Shown here one piece after another: positions 33,404 through 41,670 of a DNA stretch of 41,851 bases. Numbering within the stretch: position 1 is the stretch's first letter; the number at the start of each line of letters is the position of its first letter. The position numbers and the translations under genes were made by a program. Below the pieces are notes generated by a model. That model searched no databases. It was not told the DNA's origin and was given only the letters and a program-made list of their open reading frames with translations. The DNA comes from Coriobacteriaceae bacterium AM48-5 (lineage in GTDB: Bacteria > Actinomycetota > Coriobacteriia > Coriobacteriales > Coriobacteriaceae). The DNA is taken from NCBI GenBank assembly GCA_027669525.1, contig JAQEDJ010000016.1:1-41851 (forward strand), read 5' to 3'.

Positions 33404-34366
33404 ATGGCAAATGCGACGGCGAATCAAAGACTTACAGGCCACATTAAAGCGTGCGAGCAGCAGATGAGCTGCGTGTACGCGCGCACGACGGCGGAGGCAA
33501 AGCAGATTGAGCGGCGGGTGGCGGCGGGAAGTCTCGAAGTGGTCATGCCGGGACTGTATGCGCGTCCGGAATACTGGTCCGAGCTCAAGTTTCGGCAGCG
33601 TTATCTGCATCGGGTGCGGGCGCTTGCGCAAAAGCACCCCGACTGGACGTTTTGCTCCTATACGGCGGCCGTTGTCTATGGTCTTTCGGTTTCGCATGCC
33701 AATTTGACGCACATCCATATCGCCGCGATGCCGGCGCAATCGACGACGCCAGGCTCTCAAGTCGTTCGCCATCGGTATGCTTATCGGACACGGGCCAGCG
33801 AGATGGATATTGCCGTGACCGATATCGATCAAACGATTGCGGATTGCCTGGTCGATGCATCGTTTGTCGAAGGGCTGATCATTGCGGACTCGGCGCTCCA
33901 TGAGCAGCTTTTGTCGAAGGAACATCTCATTGAGGCAGTTAACAAGCTCGGCTTGAATCGCCGCGGTGTTGTGACGGCGCGCAGGGTTGCACGGTGTGCC
34001 GACGGCCTGTCGGAAAGCGGCGGCGAGTCCAAGGCGCGGGCGCTGATGATCGAACGAGGCTGGCAGGTTCCGGAGCTGCAAGTTGAGCTGTTCGATCCGG
34101 TTGAGCCGGGAAGGCCGTATCGCGTTGACTATTTGTGGCGCGTGGGTGACCGGTTGATTATTGGGGAGTTCGACGGATTCGTTAAAAGCGAGAAGGCGGC
34201 GGAGGAGGGCAAGCTTGCAAAGGCGCAATTTGATGAGCGCCAGCGCGAGTCGAGGCTTTCGCTGCTCGATAACTGTAAGATTGTGCGCTTGTGCTGGGAT
34301 GATCTAAGGGACCCGACAAAGCTCGATCGCAAGCTCAAGGTTGCCGGCGTGCCGCGTGCATGCTGA
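33404..34366 (+). CDS. AbiEi-like antitoxin-domain protein with C-terminal nuclease-like domain
   Basis: ATG 33404 follows GGGAGGCG. In this 320-residue protein residues 20-60 look like the winged helix of AbiEi-type regulators (MSCVYARTTAEAKQIERRVAAG, VVMPGLYARPEYW), followed by the middle domain with WTFCSYTAAVVYGLSVSH. The C-terminal part (about 235-315) has YRVDYLWRVGDRLIIGEFDGFVK, which has the D...E-x-D/K shape of PD-(D/E)XK or DUF559-type nucleases. Such proteins are widespread in Actinomycetota, usually without a nucleotidyltransferase partner, as here. It is bracketed by GAGCGTGGA arrays (copies I and II). The function is unknown. Confidence 0.75.
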   Translation: MANATANQRLTGHIKACEQQMSCVYARTTAEAKQIERRVAAGSLEVVMPGLYARPEYWSELKFRQRYLHRVRALAQKHPDWTFCSYTAAVVYGLSVSHANLTHIHIAAMPAQSTTPGSQVVRHRYAYRTRASEMDIAVTDIDQTIADCLVDASFVEGLIIADSALHEQLLSKEHLIEAVNKLGLNRRGVVTARRVARCADGLSESGGESKARALMIERGWQVPELQVELFDPVEPGRPYRVDYLWRVGDRLIIGEFDGFVKSEKAAEEGKLAKAQFDERQRESRLSLLDNCKIVRLCWDDLRDPTKLDRKLKVAGVPRAC

Positions 34367-34390
34367 GGCGGTGGCAGGGCGTTAGGCTGC

Positions 34391-34560
34391 ACGAGCGTGG
34401 AAATCCGGACGGATGAGCGTGGGAATTTAGACGCGATTTGGTTGAGCGTGGATTTTCGGACACACGAGCGTGGATTATCGGACGTTTGAATAATGAGCGT
34501 GGATAATCTCCCGTTTTTTGCCCCCGAACAGGCCCAAAGTGGGAAATTTTCCACGCTCAT
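34391..34560. repeat. GAGCGTGGA repeat array, copy II, with terminal hairpin
   Basis: GAGCGTGGA or GAGCGTGGG begins at 34393, 34415, 34444, 34466 and 34495: spacings 22, 29, 22 and 29. The last unit pairs with the inverted unit ending at 34558 (TTTTCCACGCTCATTTTT), giving a terminator-like end just after the AbiEi-like gene. Confidence 0.9.
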
Positions 34561-34586
34561 TTTTGTGGGGTGCAGCGTGCCAGCCG

Positions 34587-35183
34587 TTAGGCGCTGATGA
34601 TGTTGGGTAGCGGTAGGTCGTGGACATCGGTGGGGACGTGGTCGACGCGCTGCTCTTCAAAGGCGATGCCGACGATGTGGCAGTCGGGACGAAGCGTGGG
34701 CAGGTAGCGGTCGTAGCAGCCTCCGCCGTAGCCCAGGCGCGCGCCGGCGCGGTCGAAAGCTACGAGCGGCACGACGATCATGTCGAGAGCTTCGGCAGGC
34801 ACGATGGGGAAACGGCCGCTGTCGATGTCCGTGGCCGCGAAGGCCCGCGTGGGGCGGGCGATAAACGGAGCTGCGGACGCATCGTCGACAGCAACTGCCC
34901 GCATGCACATGCGCTGGCCACAAGCTTCGGCGTCTGTTGCCGAGAGCATGCACGGATAGGCCACGCGCCAGCCGTGTTTGGCGGCCGCTGCGGCAAACGC
35001 GGCAGGATCGACTTCGGAACCCATCGCGGCATAGACGGCAACGGTGTGCGGCGCCGCGGCACCCGAGCTGCCCAGCAACTCAACAAGCCGCGCGCAAATG
35101 ACAGCAGACTTCGCCGCCCGAACATCCAAATCAAGAGCATCGCGCCGAGCAATCATCGCCCGCCGCACTTCAGCCTTGCCCAT
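34587..35183 (-). CDS. 5-formyltetrahydrofolate cyclo-ligase
   Basis: The 198-residue enzyme converts 5-formyl-THF to 5,10-methenyl-THF with ATP. ATG 35183 is selected because AGAGGAGGT lies just before it on the minus strand; an ATG nine codons upstream lacks such a site. The conserved Lys/Arg N-terminus (KAEVRRAMIARRDAL), the GSEVD segment and the ATP-binding RLGYGGGCYDRYL are visible. It appears to be monocistronic. The length and frame are normal. Confidence 0.92.
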   Translation of the reverse strand: MGKAEVRRAMIARRDALDLDVRAAKSAVICARLVELLGSSGAAAPHTVAVYAAMGSEVDPAAFAAAAAKHGWRVAYPCMLSATDAEACGQRMCMRAVAVDDASAAPFIARPTRAFAATDIDSGRFPIVPAEALDMIVVPLVAFDRAGARLGYGGGCYDRYLPTLRPDCHIVGIAFEEQRVDHVPTDVHDLPLPNIISA

Positions 35184-35201
35184 CCCAACCTCCTCTAGCA
35201 A

Positions 35202-35243
35202 ACCTGCCAAAAAGGGACAGGTTTATTTTGGCAGGTTTTATCT
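35202..35243 (+). repeat. GGGACAG-core stem-loop (member 6)
   Basis: AAACCTGCCAAAAA, core GGGACAG at 35215-35221, then GTTTATTTTGGCAGGTTTT. The 13-base stem is AAACCTGCCAAAA / TTTTGGCAGGTTT. It is the best formed copy of the variant also seen at 14256 and 22090. Confidence 0.9.
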
Positions 35244-35255
35244 GGGCAAATGTCG

Positions 35256-35294
35256 AAACCACCACAAAGGTGCCTGTCCCCTTTGTGGTGGTTT
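35256..35294 (-). repeat. GGGACAG-core stem-loop (member 7), minus strand
   Basis: AAACCACCACAAAGG (35256-35270) and CCTTTGTGGTGGTTT (35280-35294) form a perfect 15-base stem; the minus strand loop reads GGACAGGCA. It lies 13 bases from member 6 and just past the hicB stop, so it could end the hicAB transcript. Confidence 0.9.
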
Positions 35295-35311
35295 TGGCCC
35301 ATGCGTTAACG

Positions 35312-35641
35312 CTATAGCGCCGCAGCGATCGCTTCAGTCACAAACTTATTGAGTGACTCGCCCTTCTTTGCTGCTGCCAGCGCCGCCTGCTTGTGGAGCT
35401 CAGAGCCCGTTCTTACGTTGAACGAGCCCTTAAAAGCCCGCTCGGGTTCCTTGCCCTTCTCGGTGCAAAACTCAAGGTAATCGTCGACGGCGTCGTGGAA
35501 GCATTGCTCCACTTCTTCAGCCGTGGAGCCTTCAAATACGATTGCGTCCCTAATGCCGGCGACCATACCTGTTAGCACGCGCTGCTCGGCATCGAACTCG
35601 ACTGGGGCGAAATAGCCCTTGTATGCCAAAACGTTACTCAT
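35312..35641 (-). CDS. hicB: HicB-family antitoxin
   Basis: The 109-residue protein starts at ATG 35641, four codons beyond which another ATG at 35656 lies within hicA; GGAGG before 35641 supports the shorter form. The N-terminal part (YKGYFAPVEFDAEQRVLTGMVAGIRDAIVFEGSTAEEVEQCFHDAVDDYLEFC) is the HicB partial RNase-H-like fold. The C-terminal RTGSELHKQAALAAAKKGESLNKFVTEAI is a ribbon-helix-helix DNA-binding domain. It overlaps hicA by 8 bases. It would neutralise HicA and repress the operon. Confidence 0.88.
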   Translation of the reverse strand: MSNVLAYKGYFAPVEFDAEQRVLTGMVAGIRDAIVFEGSTAEEVEQCFHDAVDDYLEFCTEKGKEPERAFKGSFNVRTGSELHKQAALAAAKKGESLNKFVTEAIAAAL

Positions 35642-35897
35642 GACTGCCTCCGACATCCTGCAGAAATCGAACGATGTTTCGAATGGTCCCCGCTGTCAAT
35701 TCGTCAGATGGATGAGGCGCGTGCATCACGAACATCCTGCCATCTGAGGGCCTGTAGAAGCGAACGCGCGATTCGAATGTCTTGCCTTTGCTGTCCATTT
35801 CAAAGCCATATGAGGCCATGACTTTTAAAAAATCGGCATACCGATACGTCGAAGGGCAGCTAAACAGTTGGGCGATGAGTTTATCGGCTCGAGTCAT
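35634..35897 (-). CDS. hicA: HicA-family mRNA interferase toxin
   Basis: This 87-residue protein is slightly longer than classical HicA. The order is a dsRNA-binding-like fold with FLKVMASYGFEMDSKGKTFESRVRFYRPSDGRMFVMHAPHPSDELTAGTIRNIVRFLQD; the conserved His is in the VMHAPH segment and the ELTAGTIRNI helix is typical of the family. HicA toxins cleave mRNA and tmRNA in the cytoplasm. The toxin gene precedes the antitoxin gene, the usual hic order, and an inverted repeat at 35912-35932 lies 15 bases upstream. Confidence 0.88.
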   Translation of the reverse strand: MTRADKLIAQLFSCPSTYRYADFLKVMASYGFEMDSKGKTFESRVRFYRPSDGRMFVMHAPHPSDELTAGTIRNIVRFLQDVGGSHE

Positions 35898-35911
35898 CCC
35901 GCCTCACATTC

Positions 35912-35932
35912 TGCAACTATATTCTAGTTGCA
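35912..35932 (-). promoter_or_regulatory. hicAB operator palindrome
   Basis: TGCAACT and AGTTGCA arms are separated by 7 A/T-rich bases, immediately upstream of hicA. Farther upstream (35960-35990) ATATAGAACA occurs twice. The ribbon-helix-helix domain of HicB is the expected ligand. Confidence 0.65.
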
Positions 35933-35997
35933 ATTTAAGTCCGATGCAAACACTCATCAATATAGAACATGTGTACATATAGAACAAGTGTTCGAAT

Positions 35998-36034
35998 CAC
36001 CACTGAGAAAGGGGACAGGCACCTTTGTGGTGGT
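35998..36034. repeat. GGGACAG-core stem-loop (member 8), degenerate
   Basis: AAAGGGGACAGGCACCTTTG followed by TGGTGGT is the core and 3' arm of member 7; the 5' arm (ACCACTGAG) is decayed. Confidence 0.75.
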
Positions 36035-36061
36035 CTGTGCTGTGGAGTGGGCATCTGCGGC

Positions 36062-36209
36062 GGTTTGTCTCGATCTGTAACAGTAACTCGGCATAAATGG
36101 GCCTAGCTGTTACAGATCGAGACAAAGAGCTGGTGCCGTTCGGGAACGTCTCGATCTGTAACATCTGGAGCCGATATTGCCGTCTTGGCGTTACAGATCG
36201 AGACAAACC
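36062..36209. repeat. Nested palindromes of a GTCTCGATCTGTAAC unit
   Basis: The unit occurs four times in alternating orientation. The first pair at 36064-36083 / 36107-36126 has 20-base arms; the second pair at 36148-36162 / 36190-36204 has 15-base arms. The outermost pair matches over about 20 bases (36062-36081 / 36190-36209). There is no coding capacity. Confidence 0.9.
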
Positions 36210-36248
36210 GGCGGGACGGGCCGAGCTGCCCCGCCCAAGCTGAGGAAA

Positions 36249-36287
36249 AAAGGTAGATTTTCAGGCAAGTCCCAAAAATCTACCTTT
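36249..36287 (-). terminator. Terminator of the M16 peptidase gene
   Basis: AAAGGTAGATTTT (36249-36261) and AAAATCTACCTTT (36275-36287) form a 13-base stem; on the minus strand TTTTTTCC follows. The loop contains GGGACTTGCC, so the hairpin also belongs to the GGGAC-core repeats. Confidence 0.8.
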
Positions 36288-36291
36288 GTGG

Positions 36292-39200
36292 TTAGCCCAT
36301 CAGGTCGATGACGTTAAATCCGGCGTTGCTCTTGGCGATGACGTCTCGACCGCCAAAGACACAGGTTGGCGACTCGGCTGCGATGCGCGTCACATCGGCG
36401 CCGAGCGAGCGAAGCTCACCGGGCGTGGCGGCGAGCATCTGGCGCGGCGCTCCTCGCGTGCGTGCGGATCGAGCCCGGCCAGGTAGGTCGTGTTGCGGCG
36501 CTTGGTGAGCGCGTACGGCTTCACCGGCGCGTCCATGCCGCTCACGCAGCTCACGATAAAGCCCTCAAAGGCGGCCTCGTCGGGCTCAAAGCTGCCGAGC
36601 CATTCGCCTGCGCGCGCCACGCGCTCAATCGAGGGGTCGATTGCCGGGTCGCGGTAGGTGTAGAACGCCGTCTGACGCTCGCCGGCAGCGCGGAATCCGC
36701 AGCCGTACGCACCGCCCTTCACGCGGATCTCGTTCCACAGGTAGTCGTAGGAGAGCGCGTTGGCGGCAACCGCCCAGGCGCCCGTCACGTCGATGTCCAG
36801 GCGACGCGGATCGTACGCGCTTGCCGCAAAGCAGATGTCACTGGGGATAACAAAAGCCTCGTGGCGGTCGCACGGCGTCGGCACTACGAGCGCATCGCGG
36901 CCGGCATCGGCGCCGTCGCCCGCGCCAAGCCCCAGGTCGCCCGCGGCATCCCAGTACGCGTCAAAGTCCTCATCGCTGCCGGTAAAGCTCGACATGCAGC
37001 CGTCGGCCACAAAGATGCGGCCCGCCAGCTCGGCAAGCTTGGCGCGCAGGTCGTCCAGTCGCTCGTCAAAGTGCTCGAGCAAATCGCGCAGGAACAGGTA
37101 GAAGTCCACGCCCGAAAGCTGCTCGCGCACCACGGCCGAAGGCGAACTGTAGCTCATCGCGCGACCGAGCGCCGCCGAGTGGCCGTTGTTGATAAAGCCC
37201 TGCTCAAGCCCAATGCGAATCTGCGTAAGCACGTCGCGCACGCGGTCGGCGTCGGCATCGAGCAACAGCGTGCTCGACCACACCTCGCGCGGCATACTCG
37301 CCAGCGCGTCGATCTTTTCTGACAGGGCGCCGGCGCTCACCAGCAGGTAGGGGCGCACGCCGTCCACGTCGGGCTGCGTCATGACCTCGGTCGTAAAGCT
37401 CAAAAAGCCCAGCTTGCCGGCGAGCAGGTTGTCGAGTTCCTCGGCCGAGTGCTCGCGCGTGGGCAGCTGCTTGAGCAGGCGGCAGAGCAGCGTCACATAG
37501 GGCAGGTCCTCAAACGCGACGCAGCTCAGGTCGAAATACTGCATGGCGTAGGTCAGACGGTTGGTGGGGATGCCGTGGCGCAGACAGGGGATGGGCGCGG
37601 TCGTGTCCACGACCAGCGGCGGCTCGGGGCGCGCCTCGCCAATGTCGGACACGCGTAGGCGCGGCAGCGTGGCCTTGTCCTCGGGCGTGTCCTCGGCCTC
37701 CTGTGCGGCACGCAGTACGGCCGTGCGCTCGACCACGTCCGCCAGCTCGGCATCGGTCATGGCGTCCCGCTTGGCAGTCAGCTCGGCGGCCTCGGCACCC
37801 TCTGCGCCCTCGGCGGCGTCCACCGGCACCAGCTCGACCAGCGCCATGTGGTCGTTCTGCAGCACCAGCTTGCGCAGCAGGTCCTCAAAATAGCTGCCGT
37901 CCAGCTCGCCGCGCAGCTCCTCGTACACCGGGCCGTACTTGAGCGCCAGCGTCGCGGCGTCGTCATCGTAGAGCCAGGTGCTCAGCGCGTCGCACGCAAT
38001 GGCTACGCCGTCGGCGATGCCGTAGTCGCGCTGGCGCAGGTCGTACTCGTTGCTGCTGATGATGGCCTCCAGGCGCTCGCGCGGAACGCCGTGCTCACAC
38101 AGGTCGCGGCAGGCGTCTTGGAACACGCGGCGCAGCTCGCGCGCTACGCCGGGCTGCGCGTTCTGCAACATGATGAGCTCGTAGGGCTGCAGGCACTCGG
38201 CCGCGGTGTAGCTCACCACGTTGCCGCCCAGGCCTGCCGCCAGAATGGCCTTCTTAACCGGCGCCTCGTTGGAGCCCAGCAGTGCCTCGAACAGGATATC
38301 CGCCGCGATCGTGCGCTTGCGGTCGAGCGCGCTGCCCAGCACCAGACCCAGGCCCACCAAGGCGTTCTCGGGCGTGGTGGCCATCTCGACGCGCTTATAC
38401 TCGCAAGTCACAGGCTCCTGCACGTCCAGCGGATTGGGTGCCAGCGTGGACGGGTCCTCGCCGACGGCAACGGCAGCGTCCATGCGGCGGCTCGCGGCGC
38501 TCGGCTGCGACAGATAACGCTCGTCCAAAAACGCCAGCGCGCGGTCCACATCCAGGTCGCCATAGAGCGTTATATAAGAGTTGGAAGGATTGTAGTGGCG
38601 CGCGTGCGTATCCAGGAACTGCTCGTAGGTGAGCGCGGGAATCGCGCGCGGGTCGCCGCCGCTCTCGTGCGCATAGGCGGTGTCGGGATAGAGCGCGGCG
38701 TTGACGGCGTCGTCCAGCACGCTCATGGGGTCGGACAGCGCACCCTTCATCTCGTTGAACACCACGCCGTTATAGCGCAGCGTGCCCTCGCGCAGGCTCG
38801 CGGAGCCGCCGTCGTCCTCGCCCTCGGCGCCCTCCGGCAGGTCCAGCTCGTAGTGCCAGCCCTCCTGCTCAAAAATGGTGGGCTTGGTATAGATGGCCGG
38901 GTTGAACACCGCGTCCAGGTACACGTCCATTAGGTTGTACAGGTCCTGCTCGTTGGTGGTGGCAACGGGGTAGATGGTCTTGTCGGGGTAGGTCATGGCG
39001 TTGAGGAACGTCTGCATGGAGCTCTTGATCAGATCGACAAACGGCTCCTTGACGGGGAACTTGGCCGATCCGCACAGCACCGAGTGCTCAAGAATATGGA
39101 ACACACCGGTGGAATCGGCCGGCGGCGTCTTAAAGCCAATGGCAAAGGCCTTGTTTTCGTCGTCGCACGCCAGGTACAGCAGGTGAGCGCCCGAGGCGGC

Positions 39201-39335
39201 GTGGCGCAGCACGTAGGCGTCCGAGTCAAGCTCGGGCACGGTCTCGCAGCGCTCGACGGCAAAGCCGTGGCAGGTGGCGCCGGGCACCAGCAGCGCGGCA
39301 GCAGCGGCGCGCGGGTCGGTTGAGGTGGTGGACAT
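36292..39335 (-). pseudogene. M16C-family insulinase-like peptidase (presequence protease type), one frameshift near the end
   Basis: ATG 39335 follows AAAGGAG on the minus strand. The N-terminal M16 domain has the inverted zinc motif HILEH (80-84), followed by SVLCGSAKFPVKEPFVDLIKSSMQTFLNAMTYPDKT, characteristic of the M16C peptidasome group. Three further M16-fold domains lead to GGAYGCGFRA near the end. A missing G at 36440-36442 (plus strand) shifts the last 50 residues; restoring it gives RRAQMLAATPGELRSLGADV and a stop at 36292-36294. Repaired, it has about 1,014 residues, as expected. There is no signal peptide, so it is a cytoplasmic oligopeptidase. Confidence 0.88.
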
Positions 39336-39423
39336 ATGCAGTCTCCTTTGACGCCCCAGCGGGGGCGAATCGAGTCGAATCCTCGAGAGTATACCCATAT
39401 GGGGCTCTTGACCAATCTGCCGC

Positions 39424-39543
39424 ACGAGCGTGGATTTTCGGACACACGAGCGTGGAAATTCGGACGCCAGCCGAATTACAGTGGATTTTCGGACGGAATC
39501 GGCCTCCAAAAGCCCAAAAACCGTCCAAATATCCACGCTCGTG
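39424..39543. repeat. GAGCGTGGA repeat array, copy III
   Basis: GAGCGTGGA begins at 39426 and 39448 (22 apart), and a decayed third unit (ACAGTGGA) falls 29 bases later at about 39477. An inverted unit TCCACGCTCG ends near 39541. It is next to the promoter side of the peptidase gene. Confidence 0.85.
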
Positions 39544-39807
39544 CGTCAACTACGTGTCTCTCACCTCACATTCATTTCTACGACGAGGGATGACTGAGAG
39601 ACAGACAGAAGATAAAAATCAATCGGCTTATCGGATGCATATACCGCCATCAGATTGAAGCTGTATGCGGAAATGGATGGACTCTACACCGCTTACGCAA
39701 AATAACCCCTCGTTTGCTGAAACATTATAGGAAATGGCGTGGAGTGCTAAAAAGTTCTAATACAATATAAGTCATCTATCTATAAACTGCTGATTTCTTG
39801 TAAAGGT
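39544..39807 (+). promoter_or_regulatory. Upstream region of the fourth GntR gene
   Basis: An A/T-rich 264-base spacer without a gene. TACAATATAAGTC near 39761 resembles GACAATATAGTAC near 40622, which precedes the EIIA gene; both may be sites for the GntR protein encoded between them. No clear terminator. Confidence 0.4.
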
Positions 39808-40521
39808 ATGGTTGATATGGTTGAGGCAAATAGCGTTATCCCCCTGTACAAACAGATTGTTCGTGCGCTTTCTGATTCAATCGCCAACGGCACGTACCGC
39901 CCGGGAGATAAGCTTCCGACCGAGGCGGAGCTTATCGAGCAATTTGGCGTGAGCCGAATAACGGTTCGCTCCGCAATTAAAGAAATGGAAGATGCTGGGC
40001 TTGTTGAGAGGGCCCGCGGCAAGGGCACGTTCGTTTCGTCGGACACGCAGATGTATGCCGCGGACGACCGTGAGAGCTTTACCCATTCGTGCCAGCTTGC
40101 GGGCAAACAGGCGTCTACCAGGGTTCTCGAAATGGGCTGGGACTTCCCAAGTCTGCGAGACGCGAAGTTCCTGGGCGTAGACGATACCCAAAAGGTATTG
40201 CGTAGCCGTCGTCTGCGCCTTGTGGATGGCAAGCCCACGATGCTGGAAACCAATAGCTATTCCGCTGCGCTTTCTTTTTTGGAGCATGAGTCCCTCGATG
40301 ATTCGCTGATGGCGGTACTCGATCGCCAGGGGATCAAGATGGGTCCCAACACGCGTACGCTCGAGGTCTGCTATGCGAGCGAGCTCGAGGCGGCATACCT
40401 TAACGTGGAGCTGGACTCTTCGCTGCTTCTGTTTGTCGATAGACGTTATGCTCCAAGTGGCGAGCCGCTTTTCATCTCCCGTCAGGTGTACTGCACCGAG
40501 CGACTGAAGTTCTATTTGTAA
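39808..40521 (+). CDS. GntR/UTRA transcriptional regulator of the EIIA/EIIB genes
   Basis: The protein has 237 residues from ATG 39808; ATG 39817 is also possible and gives 234. The winged helix shows IPLYKQIVRALSDSIANGTY, LPTEAELIEQFGVSRITVRSAIKEM and GKGTFV. The UTRA domain runs through LRLVDGKPTMLETNSY to YAPSGEPLFISRQVYCTERLKFYL, which is closer to the regulator at 14661 than to those at 24250 and 28831. It precedes an EIIA gene by 135 bases, in the same direction, with an A/T-rich promoter region between. Confidence 0.9.
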   Translation: MVDMVEANSVIPLYKQIVRALSDSIANGTYRPGDKLPTEAELIEQFGVSRITVRSAIKEMEDAGLVERARGKGTFVSSDTQMYAADDRESFTHSCQLAGKQASTRVLEMGWDFPSLRDAKFLGVDDTQKVLRSRRLRLVDGKPTMLETNSYSAALSFLEHESLDDSLMAVLDRQGIKMGPNTRTLEVCYASELEAAYLNVELDSSLLLFVDRRYAPSGEPLFISRQVYCTERLKFYL

Positions 40522-40599
40522 ATTAGAGATAGATTGGTCGATTTACCGACCAATTGTTACCGTTCGCGGATTTGGAAAATAGACACACCACGTAGGGTA

Positions 40600-40656
40600 G
40601 ATTGCTAATATACTTTGTTATGACAATATAGTACGTCCTATTGGTATTGGAGAACT
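40600..40656 (+). promoter_or_regulatory. Promoter region of the EIIA gene
   Basis: The A/T-rich stretch has GCTAATATACTTTGTTATGACAATATAG, offering TATACT or TATAGT as a -10 box, and a TTGGAGAA ribosome site before ATG 40657. Confidence 0.4.
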
Positions 40657-41076
40657 ATGAATAAGATATTGCTAGCGAGTCATGGTTATCTCGCCCAAGG
40701 CATGAAAAGCTCTCTGGAGATTCTGATGGGCACCAACGACCGAATCGAGTGCCTGTGCGCCTATGTCGATGACGATTCAAGGGATGTCGCGGCGTTGATT
40801 GATGCATGGATGGAGACGAGGGACCCTGCCGACTCTTGGTTTGTCGTGACTGACATCTTTGGCGGCTCTGTAAACAACGAATTCATTCAGAGGCAGACCG
40901 ACGGATCGTTTACGTTAATCGCTGGAATGAACTTGCCGCTGCTGGTGGAAATGGTTACACAGCTGGACTCCCTGGATGCGGACAAGGCCAAAGCCGCGGT
41001 CGAGGGATCGCGTTCGTTTATTCAGCTTTGCGAGGCGGCGGACATGCTTGCCGGCGCCGAGGAAGAAGAGTTCTAG
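40657..41076 (+). CDS. PTS mannose-family EIIA component (separate protein)
   Basis: This 139-residue cytoplasmic protein has the phosphorylated His9 in ILLASHGYLAQGM, TDIFGGSVNNEF and AGMNLPLLVEM, all typical of EIIA-Man. It ends with an acidic tail. Unlike the first PTS, EIIA and EIIB are separate genes here. EIIC and EIID are not found in the window, and a terminator follows EIIB. The pair may serve a transporter encoded elsewhere or be regulatory. Confidence 0.93.
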   Translation: MNKILLASHGYLAQGMKSSLEILMGTNDRIECLCAYVDDDSRDVAALIDAWMETRDPADSWFVVTDIFGGSVNNEFIQRQTDGSFTLIAGMNLPLLVEMVTQLDSLDADKAKAAVEGSRSFIQLCEAADMLAGAEEEEF

Positions 41077-41145
41077 TTAGTTCTGGTTCGAGCTAGCTAG
41101 GGGCCACACCTGTCATTCCCTTTATCACGTGCGGAGATGATAACG

Positions 41146-41619
41146 ATGATTAAGCTTACGAGAGTTGATTACCGACTGATTCACGGCCAAGTTGCCATGT
41201 CCTGGACTCACGCTTTGGATGTAGATTGCATCTTGCTTGCCAGCGATGCTGTGGCAAAAGACGACATGAGGAAGGCGGCCTTGAGGCTCGCCCGCCCCAA
41301 CGGCGTTAAACTCGTCATCAAGGATGTTGACGCTGCTATCGAGGCGCTCAACAGCGGCGTTACCGACAAGTATTCGCTGTTTATCATCACTGAGACGATT
41401 GAAGATGTCTATCGTCTCGCTAAGGGTTGCAAAGACATCAAAGAGATCAATCTGGGCGGAACCCGAAAGACCCCTGAGACCACGCTTCATCCGACCCCTG
41501 CGATCTTTGCGACCGAGAAAGATGCCGAGCATATCCAAGAGCTCCTGGGCGATGGCGTGGCCATCGAAATCCGTCAGGTCCCCAATGACGCTAAGGTGTT
41601 TGCCAAGGACGTTCTCTAG
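41146..41619 (+). CDS. PTS mannose-family EIIB component (separate protein)
   Basis: ATG 41146 is chosen because GCGGAG lies 9 bases before it; ATG 41137 is too close. The 157-residue protein begins with IKLTRVDYRLIHGQVAMSW, containing the active His, and continues with VIIDDAVA-like SDAVAKDDMRKAALRLARPNGVKLVI and INLGGTRKT. It accepts phosphate from EIIA and passes it to the sugar. It is 69 bases after EIIA and followed by a terminator. Confidence 0.93.
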   Translation: MIKLTRVDYRLIHGQVAMSWTHALDVDCILLASDAVAKDDMRKAALRLARPNGVKLVIKDVDAAIEALNSGVTDKYSLFIITETIEDVYRLAKGCKDIKEINLGGTRKTPETTLHPTPAIFATEKDAEHIQELLGDGVAIEIRQVPNDAKVFAKDVL

Positions 41620-41670
41620 CCGGAAACACGTTGATGCTCGGCATTTATTGAACCAATGCTCTATGCCTAT

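Noticed and set aside
32988..34560. GAGCGTGGA arrays as a CRISPR
   Set aside because: The repeats are only about 17 bases, the gaps of 22/29 leave no true spacers, units are inverted at the array end, and no cas gene is present.
35256..35294. Stem-loop as a simple hicAB terminator only
   Set aside because: It lacks a T-run in the right place and its core is repeated elsewhere in different contexts, so it is better described as a repeat that may also terminate.
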